Shown here in pieces: positions 1-10,816 of a stretch of DNA of 37,018 bases. The notes beneath the pieces are model-generated. The model was not told the DNA's origin and did not search any database. It was given only the letters and a program-made list of their open reading frames with translations. The DNA is taken from the NCBI GenBank assembly GCA_018780435.1, contig JADMJS010000377.1:1-37018 (forward strand), read 5' to 3'. The position numbers were made by a program, and so were the translations under genes. The stretch's first letter is position 1. Each line of letters opens with the position of its first letter. This stretch comes from Myxococcales bacterium (GTDB taxonomy: Bacteria; Myxococcota_A; UBA9042; GCA-2863065).

Positions 1-857
1 ACATCCATGTCCCCGACTTCGAAGGCGTGCGCGTCCGCGACTTCATGAACAAGCGCGCCACGGGGCTCCTGAACCTGCTCACCGGGCGCCGCGGGGCGCA
101 CCCGATCGAGCTCGCCGAGCGGCTCATCGAGGACCTCTCGAACCAAAAGCTCGACCACGTAATGGTGACGGGCGATCTCACAAACCTCAGTCTCCCCGGG
201 GAGTTCCAGCGGGCGGCCAAGCTGCTCCGCCTCCTCGGCGGCTTCGACGAGCTCACCGTCATCCCGGGCAACCACGACGTCTACACCAAAGGCGCCGAGC
301 TCTCCGGCCGCTTCCAAGGCTACTTCGCCGACCTACTCTGGCCCGAGGCGACCCCGGTAGAAGAGCGCGTGTTCCCCGCCGTGAAGGACCTCGGCCCCAT
401 CTCGGTCTTCGCGCTCTCGAGCGCCATCGCGACCGCGCCGCTCATCGCGTGGGGTGAGGTTTCCAAGGACCAGCTCCGCACGCTCGAGCGCGAGCTGACG
501 GCGCCGTCACGGCAGGGGCAGTTCAAGGTGGTTCTCGTCCACCACAACCTCCACCGCGTCAGCTCCCCCTGGAAGCAGTACTCATCCCGGCTCCGCAACG
601 CCGAGGAGCTCATCGAGCTCTGCACGCGGCACGGCGTCGATCTCATCCTGCACGGGCACACCCACGGCGCCCATCGTTTCGACGCCCAGCGCGACGGGAA
701 ATCCGTCACGGTCATCGGGTGTGGTTCGAGCACGCAGATGAGTGAGGACCCTCGACGCGTGGCCCGTTACAACATCTACAGCGTCTCTCAAAAGCAGCTC
801 AAAGTGCGCACGCGGGTCTACGACCTGGTCGAACGGCGCTTCGGCTGGCTGGTCTAG
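1..857 (+). CDS. Metallophosphoesterase (calcineurin-like), 5'-truncated by the window edge
   Basis: The reading frame is open back to base 3, so the true start lies outside the window; the GTG at 27 is internal. The family hydrolyses phosphoesters (CpdA/Icc cyclic-nucleotide phosphodiesterases are typical members) with a two-metal site. Most of its metal-binding motifs are visible: the His of the first D-x-H at codon 6-8, then GDLTN, GNHD, VHHN and GHTHGAHR, in the canonical order and spacing. There is no signal peptide in the visible part and no membrane segment, so it is probably cytoplasmic. Its TAG stop sits in the same CTAG as the stop of the convergent gene at 854. The fold assignment is secure. 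The substrate cannot be told from the sequence. Confidence 0.9.
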   Translation, partial: IHVPDFEGVRVRDFMNKRATGLLNLLTGRRGAHPIELAERLIEDLSNQKLDHVMVTGDLTNLSLPGEFQRAAKLLRLLGGFDELTVIPGNHDVYTKGAELSGRFQGYFADLLWPEATPVEERVFPAVKDLGPISVFALSSAIATAPLIAWGEVSKDQLRTLERELTAPSRQGQFKVVLVHHNLHRVSSPWKQYSSRLRNAEELIELCTRHGVDLILHGHTHGAHRFDAQRDGKSVTVIGCGSSTQMSEDPRRVARYNIYSVSQKQLKVRTRVYDLVERRFGWLV

Positions 858-2365
858 GCCGGCGGCCGACGCGATCGGGCGAAGGCGCTCTCGAGCGCGT
901 CTGCTTCGGCTGGCTTTCCGAGGCGGTCCCGTAGGATCGCCGCGAGCGCGGTGACCGCACGCGCGGCCGCTTCTGAATCGGACCCCGTGATCAGCGTTCG
1001 TAAGACCTCGCCAGCCCTGCGTGGCTTGGCGTCGCGCAGCAAGTCAGCGAGCGCAAAGCGGCTCGTTACCGGGATGAGGTTCGCGTTCGTCGTTTGGGTT
1101 ACGGTGGACCAGATGCGCCACGCGGCGTCTCGATCGCCGCTCTCGATGGCCTCCGCGAGGGACGAACCCGAAGGCGACGTGCTGCTTGCGGCGTTCGGAG
1201 GCGCCGCGCTCACGGCCATCACCGTCGGGTCGGACGGGAGCTCGGCGCCAGAGAAGGTCGGCAGCGCGGTCGCGGCTGGACCCTCCGGCGGCGCGCCGCG
1301 CATCGACGCGTCGATGGGGAGCGCATCGATGTCCATGTGATCGTTTCGGTGATCATCTCGGTGGTCCGGGGCAGTGGGGCCGCTGACGAGGGGAGGCCGC
1401 TGGCTGAGCGTGAGGTCCCCGTCGTCCGGACGGGGCTCGGTTGACGCCGCTGGCACCGGCGCCTGCGGGTGGCGAGGTCGATCGCCGCGGGGGATGGCGC
1501 CGGGGATCTGGTCGCGCACACGCTCCTCGTGGGTCCGGAGGCCGAGCTGCTCCGCTCGTTCCCAAACGAACCATCCGAGGACGAACGCAGACGTGGTCCA
1601 GGTCACGAAGAAGATCGCCTGGTCGAGGATGAAGGCCACGACGGGGACGCGATCGAAGACGACCGTAAGGCGGGTGGCGGCCCAGCTCGCGGCGAGGAGG
1701 CCCAGCCAGACCACGAGCAGCTTCAGGTAGTCGCGTCCGACGCGCCACACGATGCGGAAGGGCGTCCGCGGGTCGATCAGAGCCAGGAACGAATCGATGG
1801 ACGCCGCCGTGATGAGCCACGCGGGCGCGAGGATGAGGGCCTCCGTGAGCCAGAGCGCGGCGGTGAAGTCCGTGCGGCCAATGGGGATGGCGTCCATGTA
1901 GGCTGAAATGCCGATGACCAAAGGCCAGCTCAAGACCCAGAGGAGGCGCCAGAGCCCGCTGGCGGCCCCGCCGAAGCGGTCGGCCGAGGGTTCGGCGAGG
2001 TCGTCGCCGCCTTCCGAGGCGTGGCGGATGATGAGCAGGTACCACGTGACCCAGATGGCCATCGAGATGAGGGCGCCGATGGTCCTCGCGATCAAGAGGA
2101 CGCCGGTCAATAGGAGGATGGCGCCGAAGGAGAGGAGCGCATCGGGGCGGCCAAGTCCTCGTATGTACGGCTTTATCTTGTCCGTGAACGGCGGGATGTC
2201 CACGTAGATCCGAATCGGCGACGCATAGCCCATGCAGTGGGTGCAGCGGACGACGCGGCTCTTGGCGGCGAAGTCGTCGTAGCCGCAGTGTTCGCACAAC
2301 GCGCGAGAACACTGCGTGCAGGTCCAAGCGGCCGGGTCCTTCGGGTGGACGGTGCAGCGCTGCAT
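854..2365 (-). CDS. Zinc-finger (B-box-like) multi-pass membrane protein, unknown function
   Basis: 503 aa starting at ATG 2365. The first 45 residues hold a Cys/His cluster (C4, H7, C16-x2-C19, C24-x2-C27, C41-x2-C44) resembling a B-box-type zinc finger. Several hydrophobic spans follow between about residues 78 and 265 (for example ALLSFGAILLLTGVLLIA), of the kind found in Yip1/RDD-like membrane proteins. A Pro/Asp-rich cytoplasmic linker comes next, and the last 100 residues form an Ala-rich helical, TPR-like region. No catalytic motif is visible. It lies 52 nt downstream of rseP on the same strand and may be co-transcribed. The zinc finger is inferred from Cys spacing only; the function is unknown. 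Confidence 0.8.
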   Translation of the reverse strand: MQRCTVHPKDPAAWTCTQCSRALCEHCGYDDFAAKSRVVRCTHCMGYASPIRIYVDIPPFTDKIKPYIRGLGRPDALLSFGAILLLTGVLLIARTIGALISMAIWVTWYLLIIRHASEGGDDLAEPSADRFGGAASGLWRLLWVLSWPLVIGISAYMDAIPIGRTDFTAALWLTEALILAPAWLITAASIDSFLALIDPRTPFRIVWRVGRDYLKLLVVWLGLLAASWAATRLTVVFDRVPVVAFILDQAIFFVTWTTSAFVLGWFVWERAEQLGLRTHEERVRDQIPGAIPRGDRPRHPQAPVPAASTEPRPDDGDLTLSQRPPLVSGPTAPDHRDDHRNDHMDIDALPIDASMRGAPPEGPAATALPTFSGAELPSDPTVMAVSAAPPNAASSTSPSGSSLAEAIESGDRDAAWRIWSTVTQTTNANLIPVTSRFALADLLRDAKPRRAGEVLRTLITGSDSEAAARAVTALAAILRDRLGKPAEADALESAFARSRRPPA

Positions 2366-2417
2366 GGGGCTCCCGGACGGCCGGCGGTCGAGATCCGAGG
2401 GACGCGGTCCATGTCGC

Positions 2418-4052
2418 CTAGAAGTAGGCGCGCATGATGTCGTTGCGGAACACGAGCACCATCAGGACGGCGATGAACGAGAAGCCGATGTAGAAGGCGA
2501 TCTGGCGGGTTCGGAGGCTCAGGGGCCGGCGCCGTATGCCTTCCATGAGGAAGAGCAGGAGGTGGCCGCCGTCGAGCACCGGGATGGGGACGAGGTTGAT
2601 GAGGCCGAGCGAGATCGAGAGCCAGGCCATGACGGTGAAGAAGTAGTTCCAGCCTTCACTGTCGGTGCGGGAGGCGACCTCGTAGATGAAGATGGGGCCA
2701 CCCATGCTCTTGATGCCGAGCTTGCCCGTGAAGAGTCCGGCGAGGCTGGCGGCGGTGAGCGCGAAGACTCGGGTCGTTTCGGTCCACGTGCGGATGGCCG
2801 CGAAGCTGAGTCGTGACTGGTTCTCGACGGGCTCGGGCGCGGCGTAGCCCGACCGCTGCGAGAGGCCGATGACGACCTCTTTGCTGTCGGTGTTGAACTC
2901 GCCTTTCTCTTCGCGCACATCGAAGGTGAGCTGCACGGCTCGGTCCTCGCCATGTCGCCGCACGGTGAGCGTGCATCGTTCACCCGGGCGGGAGCGAATC
3001 TCGTTCAGGAGGACGCCCCACGACGACTTCTTCATGCCGTCGATGGCAATGATCTCGTCACCCGCCGCCAGCCCTGCCTTGGCGGCGGCCGAGTCCGGCG
3101 CGACGTCCGCGATGACGAACTCGGAGCTGCTGAGGCCGACGGTGCCGTCGCCGGCTTTGAGCGTGAAGGACACCGTCAGAGCTTGTCGCGTCTCGAACTC
3201 AGCGACCTCGGCGTTCATGCCCGCCATGGGCACGCGACGAAGGACTCGTAGGGGCGTGGGCTCCGTAAGCCCGGCCAGGGTCTTCAGCACCGACGTGTAG
3301 CGGTCGACGGGCGTGGAGCCGATGGCGACGATCTCGTCCCAGCTCTGCAGGCCCGCGGCGGCGGCGGCCGAGCCGGGCGCGACCATGACGACCGGGCGTC
3401 GGTAGCCGAGCTCGATCTGGATGCGGCCGACGTCACGCGTGAGGCCGAGCTCGGGGGCGATGATGTCGGTGACGACGTCCGGCGTGATCGTGATGGGCGG
3501 GAGCGCGGCGCCGTCGCGTTCGACCCCGAGCGTGAGCGGCTTTCCACCCGAGCCGCTGACGGCGCGTTCGAGCTGCCACCACCCGTGGATCTCGTCGCCG
3601 TCGATGGAGCGCACGGCGTCGCCCGGCATGAGGCCCGCGCGAGCGGCGACGCCATCGGGCGCCATGGTGCCGATGGTGGCCGGGGGCACGAGGCCTTCGC
3701 TCAGGAAGAGGAGGAAGAAGATCGGCAGCGGCAGAATGAAGTTGAAGACGGGGCCGGCGAGGACGATGAGCGAGCGTTGCCACAGCGGCTTCCGCGCGAA
3801 CGAGTCCGGCGGTGCGACCTCCTCCGCGGCGTCGTTCAGCGGGTCCGCGCCGAGCATCTTGACGTAGCCGCCGAGGGGCAAGAGCCCGATGCGGTAGGTC
3901 GTATGCCCCCGTTCGAACGCGCCGATCTTCGGCCCGAAGCCGATCGAGAACTCAAGCACGCGGACGCCGAAGAGGCGCGCGATCAAGAAGTGGCCGAACT
4001 CATGAAAGAAGATGAGCCCGCCGAGCATCAGGACGAAGTAGATGATGGACAT
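2418..4052 (-). CDS. rseP: Site-2 intramembrane zinc protease RseP, with three PDZ domains
   Basis: 544 aa. This S2P-family protease cuts transmembrane anti-sigma factors and leftover signal peptides inside the inner membrane. The N-terminal span carries the zinc motif HEFGH (H17, E18, H21). GGYVKMLG is near 61-68, and the second active-site motif NLVPIPVLDGGH is at 486-497 with the third zinc ligand. Between the catalytic halves are three PDZ-like repeats at about 123-185, 218-290 and 311-378. Each has a recognisable 'A-x-x-A-G-L-x-x-x-D-x-I/V-x-x-I' core. Escherichia coli RseP has about 450 residues and two PDZ domains, so one domain is extra here. The usual neighbours (dxr, cdsA, uppS, bamA) are absent. 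The start is ATG 4052, with GAGGTG 11 nt upstream. Confidence 0.95.
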   Translation of the reverse strand: MSIIYFVLMLGGLIFFHEFGHFLIARLFGVRVLEFSIGFGPKIGAFERGHTTYRIGLLPLGGYVKMLGADPLNDAAEEVAPPDSFARKPLWQRSLIVLAGPVFNFILPLPIFFLLFLSEGLVPPATIGTMAPDGVAARAGLMPGDAVRSIDGDEIHGWWQLERAVSGSGGKPLTLGVERDGAALPPITITPDVVTDIIAPELGLTRDVGRIQIELGYRRPVVMVAPGSAAAAAGLQSWDEIVAIGSTPVDRYTSVLKTLAGLTEPTPLRVLRRVPMAGMNAEVAEFETRQALTVSFTLKAGDGTVGLSSSEFVIADVAPDSAAAKAGLAAGDEIIAIDGMKKSSWGVLLNEIRSRPGERCTLTVRRHGEDRAVQLTFDVREEKGEFNTDSKEVVIGLSQRSGYAAPEPVENQSRLSFAAIRTWTETTRVFALTAASLAGLFTGKLGIKSMGGPIFIYEVASRTDSEGWNYFFTVMAWLSISLGLINLVPIPVLDGGHLLLFLMEGIRRRPLSLRTRQIAFYIGFSFIAVLMVLVFRNDIMRAYF

Positions 4053-4138
4053 GCGACGCCGGCACCTCGGGCTTTCCCCCGAGTGGGTCTCGGGACGGGC
4101 GCCTCGCGGCGCAGCGCCTTAGTGTAGGGCGAGAACGC

Positions 4139-4173
4139 CCCCGGGGCCAGTCTGCACCGCGCGAGCCCCGGGG
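4139..4173. terminator. GC-rich inverted repeat between PHP lipoprotein and rseP
   Basis: Two arms, CCCCGGGGC (4139-4147) and GCCCCGGGG (4165-4173), are perfectly complementary over 9 bp around a 17-nt loop. They lie just past the stop of the gene ending at 4189 and before the rseP start. No T-run follows, so it may slow or end transcription rather than act as a classical intrinsic terminator. Each arm contains the palindrome CCCCGGGG, so a protein-binding site is an alternative. Confidence 0.35.
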
Positions 4174-4188
4174 AGGGGGCCCACCGCG

Positions 4189-5892
4189 TCAGGGCTTGAT
4201 GTAGATCGGGTTCGTGATCGCCCACCGGAAGGTGAGGTCCGCGAGCGGGCTACGCGCCCGGAGGACCCGGAGGAGGTGCTTCGGGCGGATGAGCACTTCG
4301 ACGTGGTAGCGGCCTGGCTTGTCCGGGGTGACGCGGAGGTCGGCCACGTCGCTGCCGCCAGCCGACGGCGTCGGGACCGAGACGTCGAGGAAGGTGCCGG
4401 TCTCGTCGATGCCGATGAGGTGGGTCTCGACTTCGGCGGCGTCCGACTCCTCCGGCAGGAACTGGGCCCACGCGGCGGGGCGGGGTTTGGCGGCCGCCGT
4501 GACGACCAAGGTTGGCGCGTCGGCCGCGAGCGAGAGCTGACCGCCGAGCTCGGTGATATCCGGGCTTCCGGCGTCGCCAGACTCGGCCCGATAGTCTAGC
4601 CCGTCGAGCTCGCCGAAGATGGCGAAGACGCTCACTTGGCGACCCAGTGAGAGCGCCTCTTTGACCGCGGCGGCGCTCGAGTCCTTGGCGTAGACCCGGT
4701 TGTGGAGCCAGCGGAAGATGCGCTCGTAGGAGTCGATGCGCTTGCCGTCCGAGAGCGTCAGCGGGCCGCCGGCCTTCAGGTTGGCGACCAGGATGGGGTA
4801 GGACTCGGCGAGCGAGTCGCAGAGCGCTTCGAACTCGCCGCCTGGAGTGCAGTAGCCATCGAGGATGACGTTCTGGTGCACGTCCGAGCCGAGCACGCCC
4901 GTGATGGGGCGGCGCGCCGAGACCTGGTACCACTTCTGGATCGCGGCGTCGGGGAAGATGTCGAGCATCATCAGGAACGCCAGATCCGCTTGGGGACCGT
5001 CGACGGCGCCCTTCAGGAAGGTCTCGAGGTCAAAGGCGCGGGTGATGTCCTCTTCCAAGATCGTGAGGAAGTTCGCGTGGATGTTGTACTGCTCCATCAC
5101 GTCGATGGGCAGTGTCGCGAGGGCGTCCGCGCCGATCTCCTTCCGCTCCGAATGGGCGATCGCGACGAGCCCGCCTTTGTCGTGAATGGCGTCGATGACC
5201 GCCTTGCGGTCGGCTTCGGGGGTGGCATCGTCGAGGCCGACCCGCTCGAGCTCGATCGGGTCGAGGTGGGCCTCGAGGCCGAGGGGCATGGTGAAGTTGC
5301 CCTCGAAGCCGACCGTGAGGTGGACCGGTCGGGCCGGCCCTCCGGAGGTCTCGGGACAGTGAATGATGTTGGCGACCGGGTCGTTCTGCTCGTTGCGGAC
5401 CAGCGTGTCGCCGGCCTCGGCGTCGTGATAGAGCAGCTCCTCGAAGGGCTGGCCGCTCATGTTCGACGGGTGATCGGTCATGAAGGCGAAGTCGAGCCCG
5501 GAGGTGCAGAGCTGAGCGCGAAATTCGGCGAGGCAGTCGGGCGCCGCCGTCGGATCTTCGTCCACTCGACCATCACAGGCGTCGTGCGAGAAGCGGTTGT
5601 GCACGTGCAGCGCGCCGCGTAGCGCGACCAAGCCGCGGGCCACCGGGCCGAGGACCGGGGGCGGGGTGACGACGTCGTCCGTCACGTCGGCTTCGACGTC
5701 GGTGAGGGCGTCGGGCGCGACGTCCGTGAGGCCCGTGTCATCGTCGGTGTCCGTCACGTCGACGGCGGCGGTGGTCTCTCCAGTCGTCGTCGTGTCGGCC
5801 GTGGCGGTCTCCGAGTCGGCGCTGCACCCCGTGGCGAGAAAGCCGGACGCAGCAAGGATGGCGAGTGAAGACGGCGAGTGACGACGGGACAT
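4189..5892 (-). CDS. Lipoprotein with PHP-type (CehA/McbA-like) metallohydrolase domain
   Basis: 567 aa from ATG 5892. A TTG four codons further up is in frame but forms part of the Shine-Dalgarno run GAGGAG, so ATG is preferred. An Arg-rich N-terminus and hydrophobic stretch end in LATGC (C23), a lipobox-like site with Leu at -4. An Asp/Thr-rich linker runs to about residue 80. The body then shows PHP-superfamily metal motifs: HVH (H96, H98), a downstream MTDHPSN, AHSE, and GSDVH near the C-terminal side. PHP proteins are two- or three-metal phosphoesterases/hydrolases, and secreted CehA/McbA-like members are known. The substrate is not evident. Location: outer envelope, inferred from the lipobox. 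Confidence 0.75.
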   Translation of the reverse strand: MSRRHSPSSLAILAASGFLATGCSADSETATADTTTTGETTAAVDVTDTDDDTGLTDVAPDALTDVEADVTDDVVTPPPVLGPVARGLVALRGALHVHNRFSHDACDGRVDEDPTAAPDCLAEFRAQLCTSGLDFAFMTDHPSNMSGQPFEELLYHDAEAGDTLVRNEQNDPVANIIHCPETSGGPARPVHLTVGFEGNFTMPLGLEAHLDPIELERVGLDDATPEADRKAVIDAIHDKGGLVAIAHSERKEIGADALATLPIDVMEQYNIHANFLTILEEDITRAFDLETFLKGAVDGPQADLAFLMMLDIFPDAAIQKWYQVSARRPITGVLGSDVHQNVILDGYCTPGGEFEALCDSLAESYPILVANLKAGGPLTLSDGKRIDSYERIFRWLHNRVYAKDSSAAAVKEALSLGRQVSVFAIFGELDGLDYRAESGDAGSPDITELGGQLSLAADAPTLVVTAAAKPRPAAWAQFLPEESDAAEVETHLIGIDETGTFLDVSVPTPSAGGSDVADLRVTPDKPGRYHVEVLIRPKHLLRVLRARSPLADLTFRWAITNPIYIKP

Positions 5893-6256
5893 AGCTCTCC
5901 TCAAAGCGGTCTCTGACCTACGCCCATGTACACGCGCAGTGGCTCGGTTTCAACCGGGGACTCGAACCGGGCGGCATCGCATGTGGACCCGCGTATCCTT
6001 GCGGCCGCCCTGGTGTCGCGCGTCACGTCGGCAGATGCGTGCTGAAACAGGCGGAGAATCACCGTCTCGGCGGGTACGCCATCCCCTGACGGTCGCGCAG
6101 GGGCCAGCAGGCCCGTCGAACCCGGCGCGCCTTTGCAATTGCGCCCACGCCGCTCGCTCTTTATCGTGCGCGTTCTCGGACCGGGCTGGTCCGCTTTGCT
6201 CCGGTGTCGTCCGGCAAGGTGGCGCCCGGCCTGCGTCACGCTCCCAGAGGTATCCC
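5893..6256. other. Divergent intergenic region (364 nt), no gene seen
   Basis: This separates two divergent genes and should hold both promoters. On the minus strand TTGAAA (+ coordinates 5948-5953) and TACATG (5925-5930) are 17 nt apart, which would give a leader of about 25 nt for the lipoprotein gene; the -10 match is poor. On the plus strand TTGCAA (6133-6138) lies upstream of an AT-rich patch TCTTTATC, with non-ideal spacing. AGAGG (6245-6249) is the likely ribosome-binding site for the gene at 6257. No convincing ORF, tRNA or riboswitch was found. Confidence 0.4.
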
Positions 6257-9089
<2,833 letters not shown>

Positions 9090-9094
<5 letters not shown>

Positions 9095-9106
9095 CGCGCC
9101 GTCAGG
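9090..9106. terminator. Hairpin formed by two convergent stop codons
   Basis: CCTGACG (9090-9096), loop CGC, CGTCAGG (9100-9106) make a perfect 7-bp stem. The TGA of the rightward gene (9092-9094) pairs with the TCA that is the stop of the leftward gene (9102-9104). No T-run is present on either side. It is a plausible compact bidirectional terminator or transcription-collision point. Confidence 0.4.
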
Positions 9107-9851
9107 GACCGCTCAGCCTCACCGGCGTGAGCCACCCCTCCGCGGCCAGCGCCCATTCGAAGGCCAGCAGACCTTGCCGGTCCAAGGCGACGTCGACGCG
9201 TCGGCGCCGGCGTCCGCGTTGCAGCCCCTCGGGTGACCAGCGGGAGAGCGACGAGCCCACACGTCGCCCCCCGACGTGGAGCGTACCCACGCTCACGTAG
9301 GCGCCGGTCTTCACGTCTTCGGACATGTTCAAGTCGTCGTCTCGGACGAGGGCGCTCGGGACACGCGACATCCAGCTCCCGCTCTCGAGCACGGGCGGCC
9401 GGGCGATGACGCGGCGAGCGACTCCGAGCGCCCAGCGATGATGGATGCCGGTGCTCGTGACCTCAAGGGTCGCGCGGAAGGCGCCGGACTCGGCGGCGAC
9501 GATGAGGCTCAGTAGTGCCAGCGCGACGCCGACCGCGATGGCGACGTCGCGGTCCGACGGCGTATGCCCGACGCCGAGGAGAACGGTGGCTATCAGCACG
9601 CCAAGACCGAACAACAGGGCGATGACGCGAGTGATCCGCCGGTCCTGGCCCGTAATGGGCGCTTGGGGCTCGAAGGCCGGGACGCCACCATGGACACGCG
9701 TCAAATGGCTCTCAAGCCTCGGAGCGCGGACGCGAACGCCGCACGTGGGGCAGGGGAGGTCGGCGGCCGAATGAGCCGCGGCGACGGCGAGGTAGCCCGG
9801 CTTCGGGTTCAGAAGCAGTAGCTCTTGTCGCGACGCGCGATGGCCCGGCAC
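9102..9851 (-). CDS. C2H2-like zinc-finger membrane protein, unknown function
   Basis: 249 aa. GTG 9851 is the only start available before the Cys motif, and no Shine-Dalgarno sequence precedes it; the gene overlaps the end of its upstream neighbour by 43 nt. Residues 34-54 carry C34-x2-C37-x11-H49-x4-H54, close to a classical C2H2 finger. Two hydrophobic spans follow at about 75-95 and 105-123 as a hairpin through the membrane. The C-terminal half is a soluble beta-rich region with an Arg-rich patch (GLQRGRRRRRVDV). No enzymatic motif is seen. The overlap with the somatomedin-B lipoprotein gene suggests co-transcription and translational coupling. The function is unknown. Confidence 0.7.
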   Translation of the reverse strand: MPGHRASRQELLLLNPKPGYLAVAAAHSAADLPCPTCGVRVRAPRLESHLTRVHGGVPAFEPQAPITGQDRRITRVIALLFGLGVLIATVLLGVGHTPSDRDVAIAVGVALALLSLIVAAESGAFRATLEVTSTGIHHRWALGVARRVIARPPVLESGSWMSRVPSALVRDDDLNMSEDVKTGAYVSVGTLHVGGRRVGSSLSRWSPEGLQRGRRRRRVDVALDRQGLLAFEWALAAEGWLTPVRLSGP

Positions 9852-10717
9852 GAACGGTCGTTGCTGGGGCAGTCACCCGGATCGCGGTTCACGATGGCCT
9901 TACAGAAGCTGTCGTCGCAGTAGGTGGCGGCACTCTTGATGCACGCCTCGAGTTTGGTCTCACAGGCGTCTTTGGCATCGCTCGTGTCCGCGTCGTCGAG
10001 GCAGGTCTCGTCCTCGAGCTCGCACTTCCGGCCCCGGGCGATCCCCTTGCAGTTCGCGGAGTCACACTCCGACGGGTCCGCGCTGGCGATCCCATCGCAG
10101 TCGTCGGTGTCGCAGTAGCTCTTGTCCCAGCGCGCGATGCCACGGCAGTCGTCCGTGTCACAATCGGAGGCGTTGCTCGATGCGATCCCGCGGCAGTCGG
10201 GCTCGTTCAGGAGTGCCGTGTCGAAGGGGTCCGGGAATACATAGACCGGTTCCACCACGTCGGTCCCGTCGGTTCCATCGCTCCCGTCATCGAGGCCCGA
10301 GCAGAGCGCCGTGTAGTCCGAACAGCAATCGCCCGTGTCCATGCAGAGGTTGTCGCAGTGGCACGGCGAACTCTCCCCGAGCCAGTCGCCGCAGAAGCCG
10401 TCGCAGGACGGCCCCGCCGTTCCATCCGTTCCGACGGCGCCATCGGTGCCGTCCGTCCCGTCCGCGCCCGCCGTCCCGTCGGCGGCCCCGTCGCCGCCGT
10501 CGGTCCCGTCGGAGCCGTCCGTGCCGTCGGTCCCTCCCGCGGTGTCTGCGGCGGTACCGTCGCCGCCGCCCGCGCTTGGACACGCGATCGGCTCGCCCGC
10601 GGGCGTCTTGCAAGTCGTCACCTCGCTCTCGCAGGCCACTGTCAGGGCGGACAGCGAGAGCGCGATGAAGGCTCGGGCCACGAGTGAAGAAGTGCGAGTC
10701 GTCACGCGGTTGATCAT
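9809..10717 (-). CDS. Lipoprotein with a somatomedin-B domain and six Cys-rich repeats
   Basis: 302 aa from ATG 10717. A charged N-terminus and hydrophobic core end in LTVAC (C29), a lipobox-like site. Residues about 60-104 are a Thr-Asp-Gly low-complexity linker. Residues 105-139 contain eight Cys (105, 109, 119, 121, 125, 131, 132, 139), matching the somatomedin-B pattern including CxC, CC and the DY after the CC pair. From 175 to 301 six copies of a C-x-(G/A)-I-(A/V)...C unit occur, several separated by DTDD-like acidic spacers. Everything suggests a disulphide-rich, surface-exposed binding protein. No enzyme motif is seen. It is transcribed together with the zinc-finger membrane gene at 9102. 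Confidence 0.85.
   Translation of the reverse strand: MINRVTTRTSSLVARAFIALSLSALTVACESEVTTCKTPAGEPIACPSAGGGDGTAADTAGGTDGTDGSDGTDGGDGAADGTAGADGTDGTDGAVGTDGTAGPSCDGFCGDWLGESSPCHCDNLCMDTGDCCSDYTALCSGLDDGSDGTDGTDVVEPVYVFPDPFDTALLNEPDCRGIASSNASDCDTDDCRGIARWDKSYCDTDDCDGIASADPSECDSANCKGIARGRKCELEDETCLDDADTSDAKDACETKLEACIKSAATYCDDSFCKAIVNRDPGDCPSNDRSCRAIARRDKSYCF
9815..10195 (-). repeat. Six degenerate Cys repeats inside the lipoprotein gene
   Basis: The units are CRGIASSNASDC, CRGIARWDKSYC, CDGIASADPSEC, CKGIARGRKC, CKAIVNRDPGDC and CRAIARRDKSYC. Each has one Cys at either end and an invariant Ile. The first four are tandem; a 41-residue Cys/Asp-rich insert separates them from the last two. The last unit ends one residue before the stop codon. 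Confidence 0.8.
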
Positions 10718-10723
10718 CGCATC

Positions 10724-10752
10724 ACGCTACCGGGCCGGGCGGGCGGGATCAA
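10724..10752 (-). promoter_or_regulatory. Candidate promoter TTGATC-N17-TAGCGT, near-leaderless
   Basis: On the minus strand TTGATC (10752-10747) and TAGCGT (10729-10724) are exactly 17 nt apart. The -10 element ends 6 nt before the ATG at 10717, so transcription would begin at or next to the start codon. No Shine-Dalgarno sequence is obvious, which fits a leaderless message. Both hexamers are partial matches to the consensus. Confidence 0.4.
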
Positions 10753-10816
10753 CTCGGAGGGGGACCGGGCGGCGTCGGCGTCGTCGATCTCACCGATCGG
10801 CCTTAAGACATTGAGA

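Noticed and set aside
5944..5977. tRNA-like TTCGA motif (minus strand) suggesting a tRNA T-arm
   Set aside because: The flanking bases do not form a 5-bp T-stem, and no acceptor stem, anticodon arm or D-arm could be built.
5939..6256. An N-terminal extension of 106 codons on the radical SAM protein
   Set aside because: The extension is Arg/Pro/Ser-rich without family similarity, while ATG 6257 has AGAGG upstream and begins the conserved domain.
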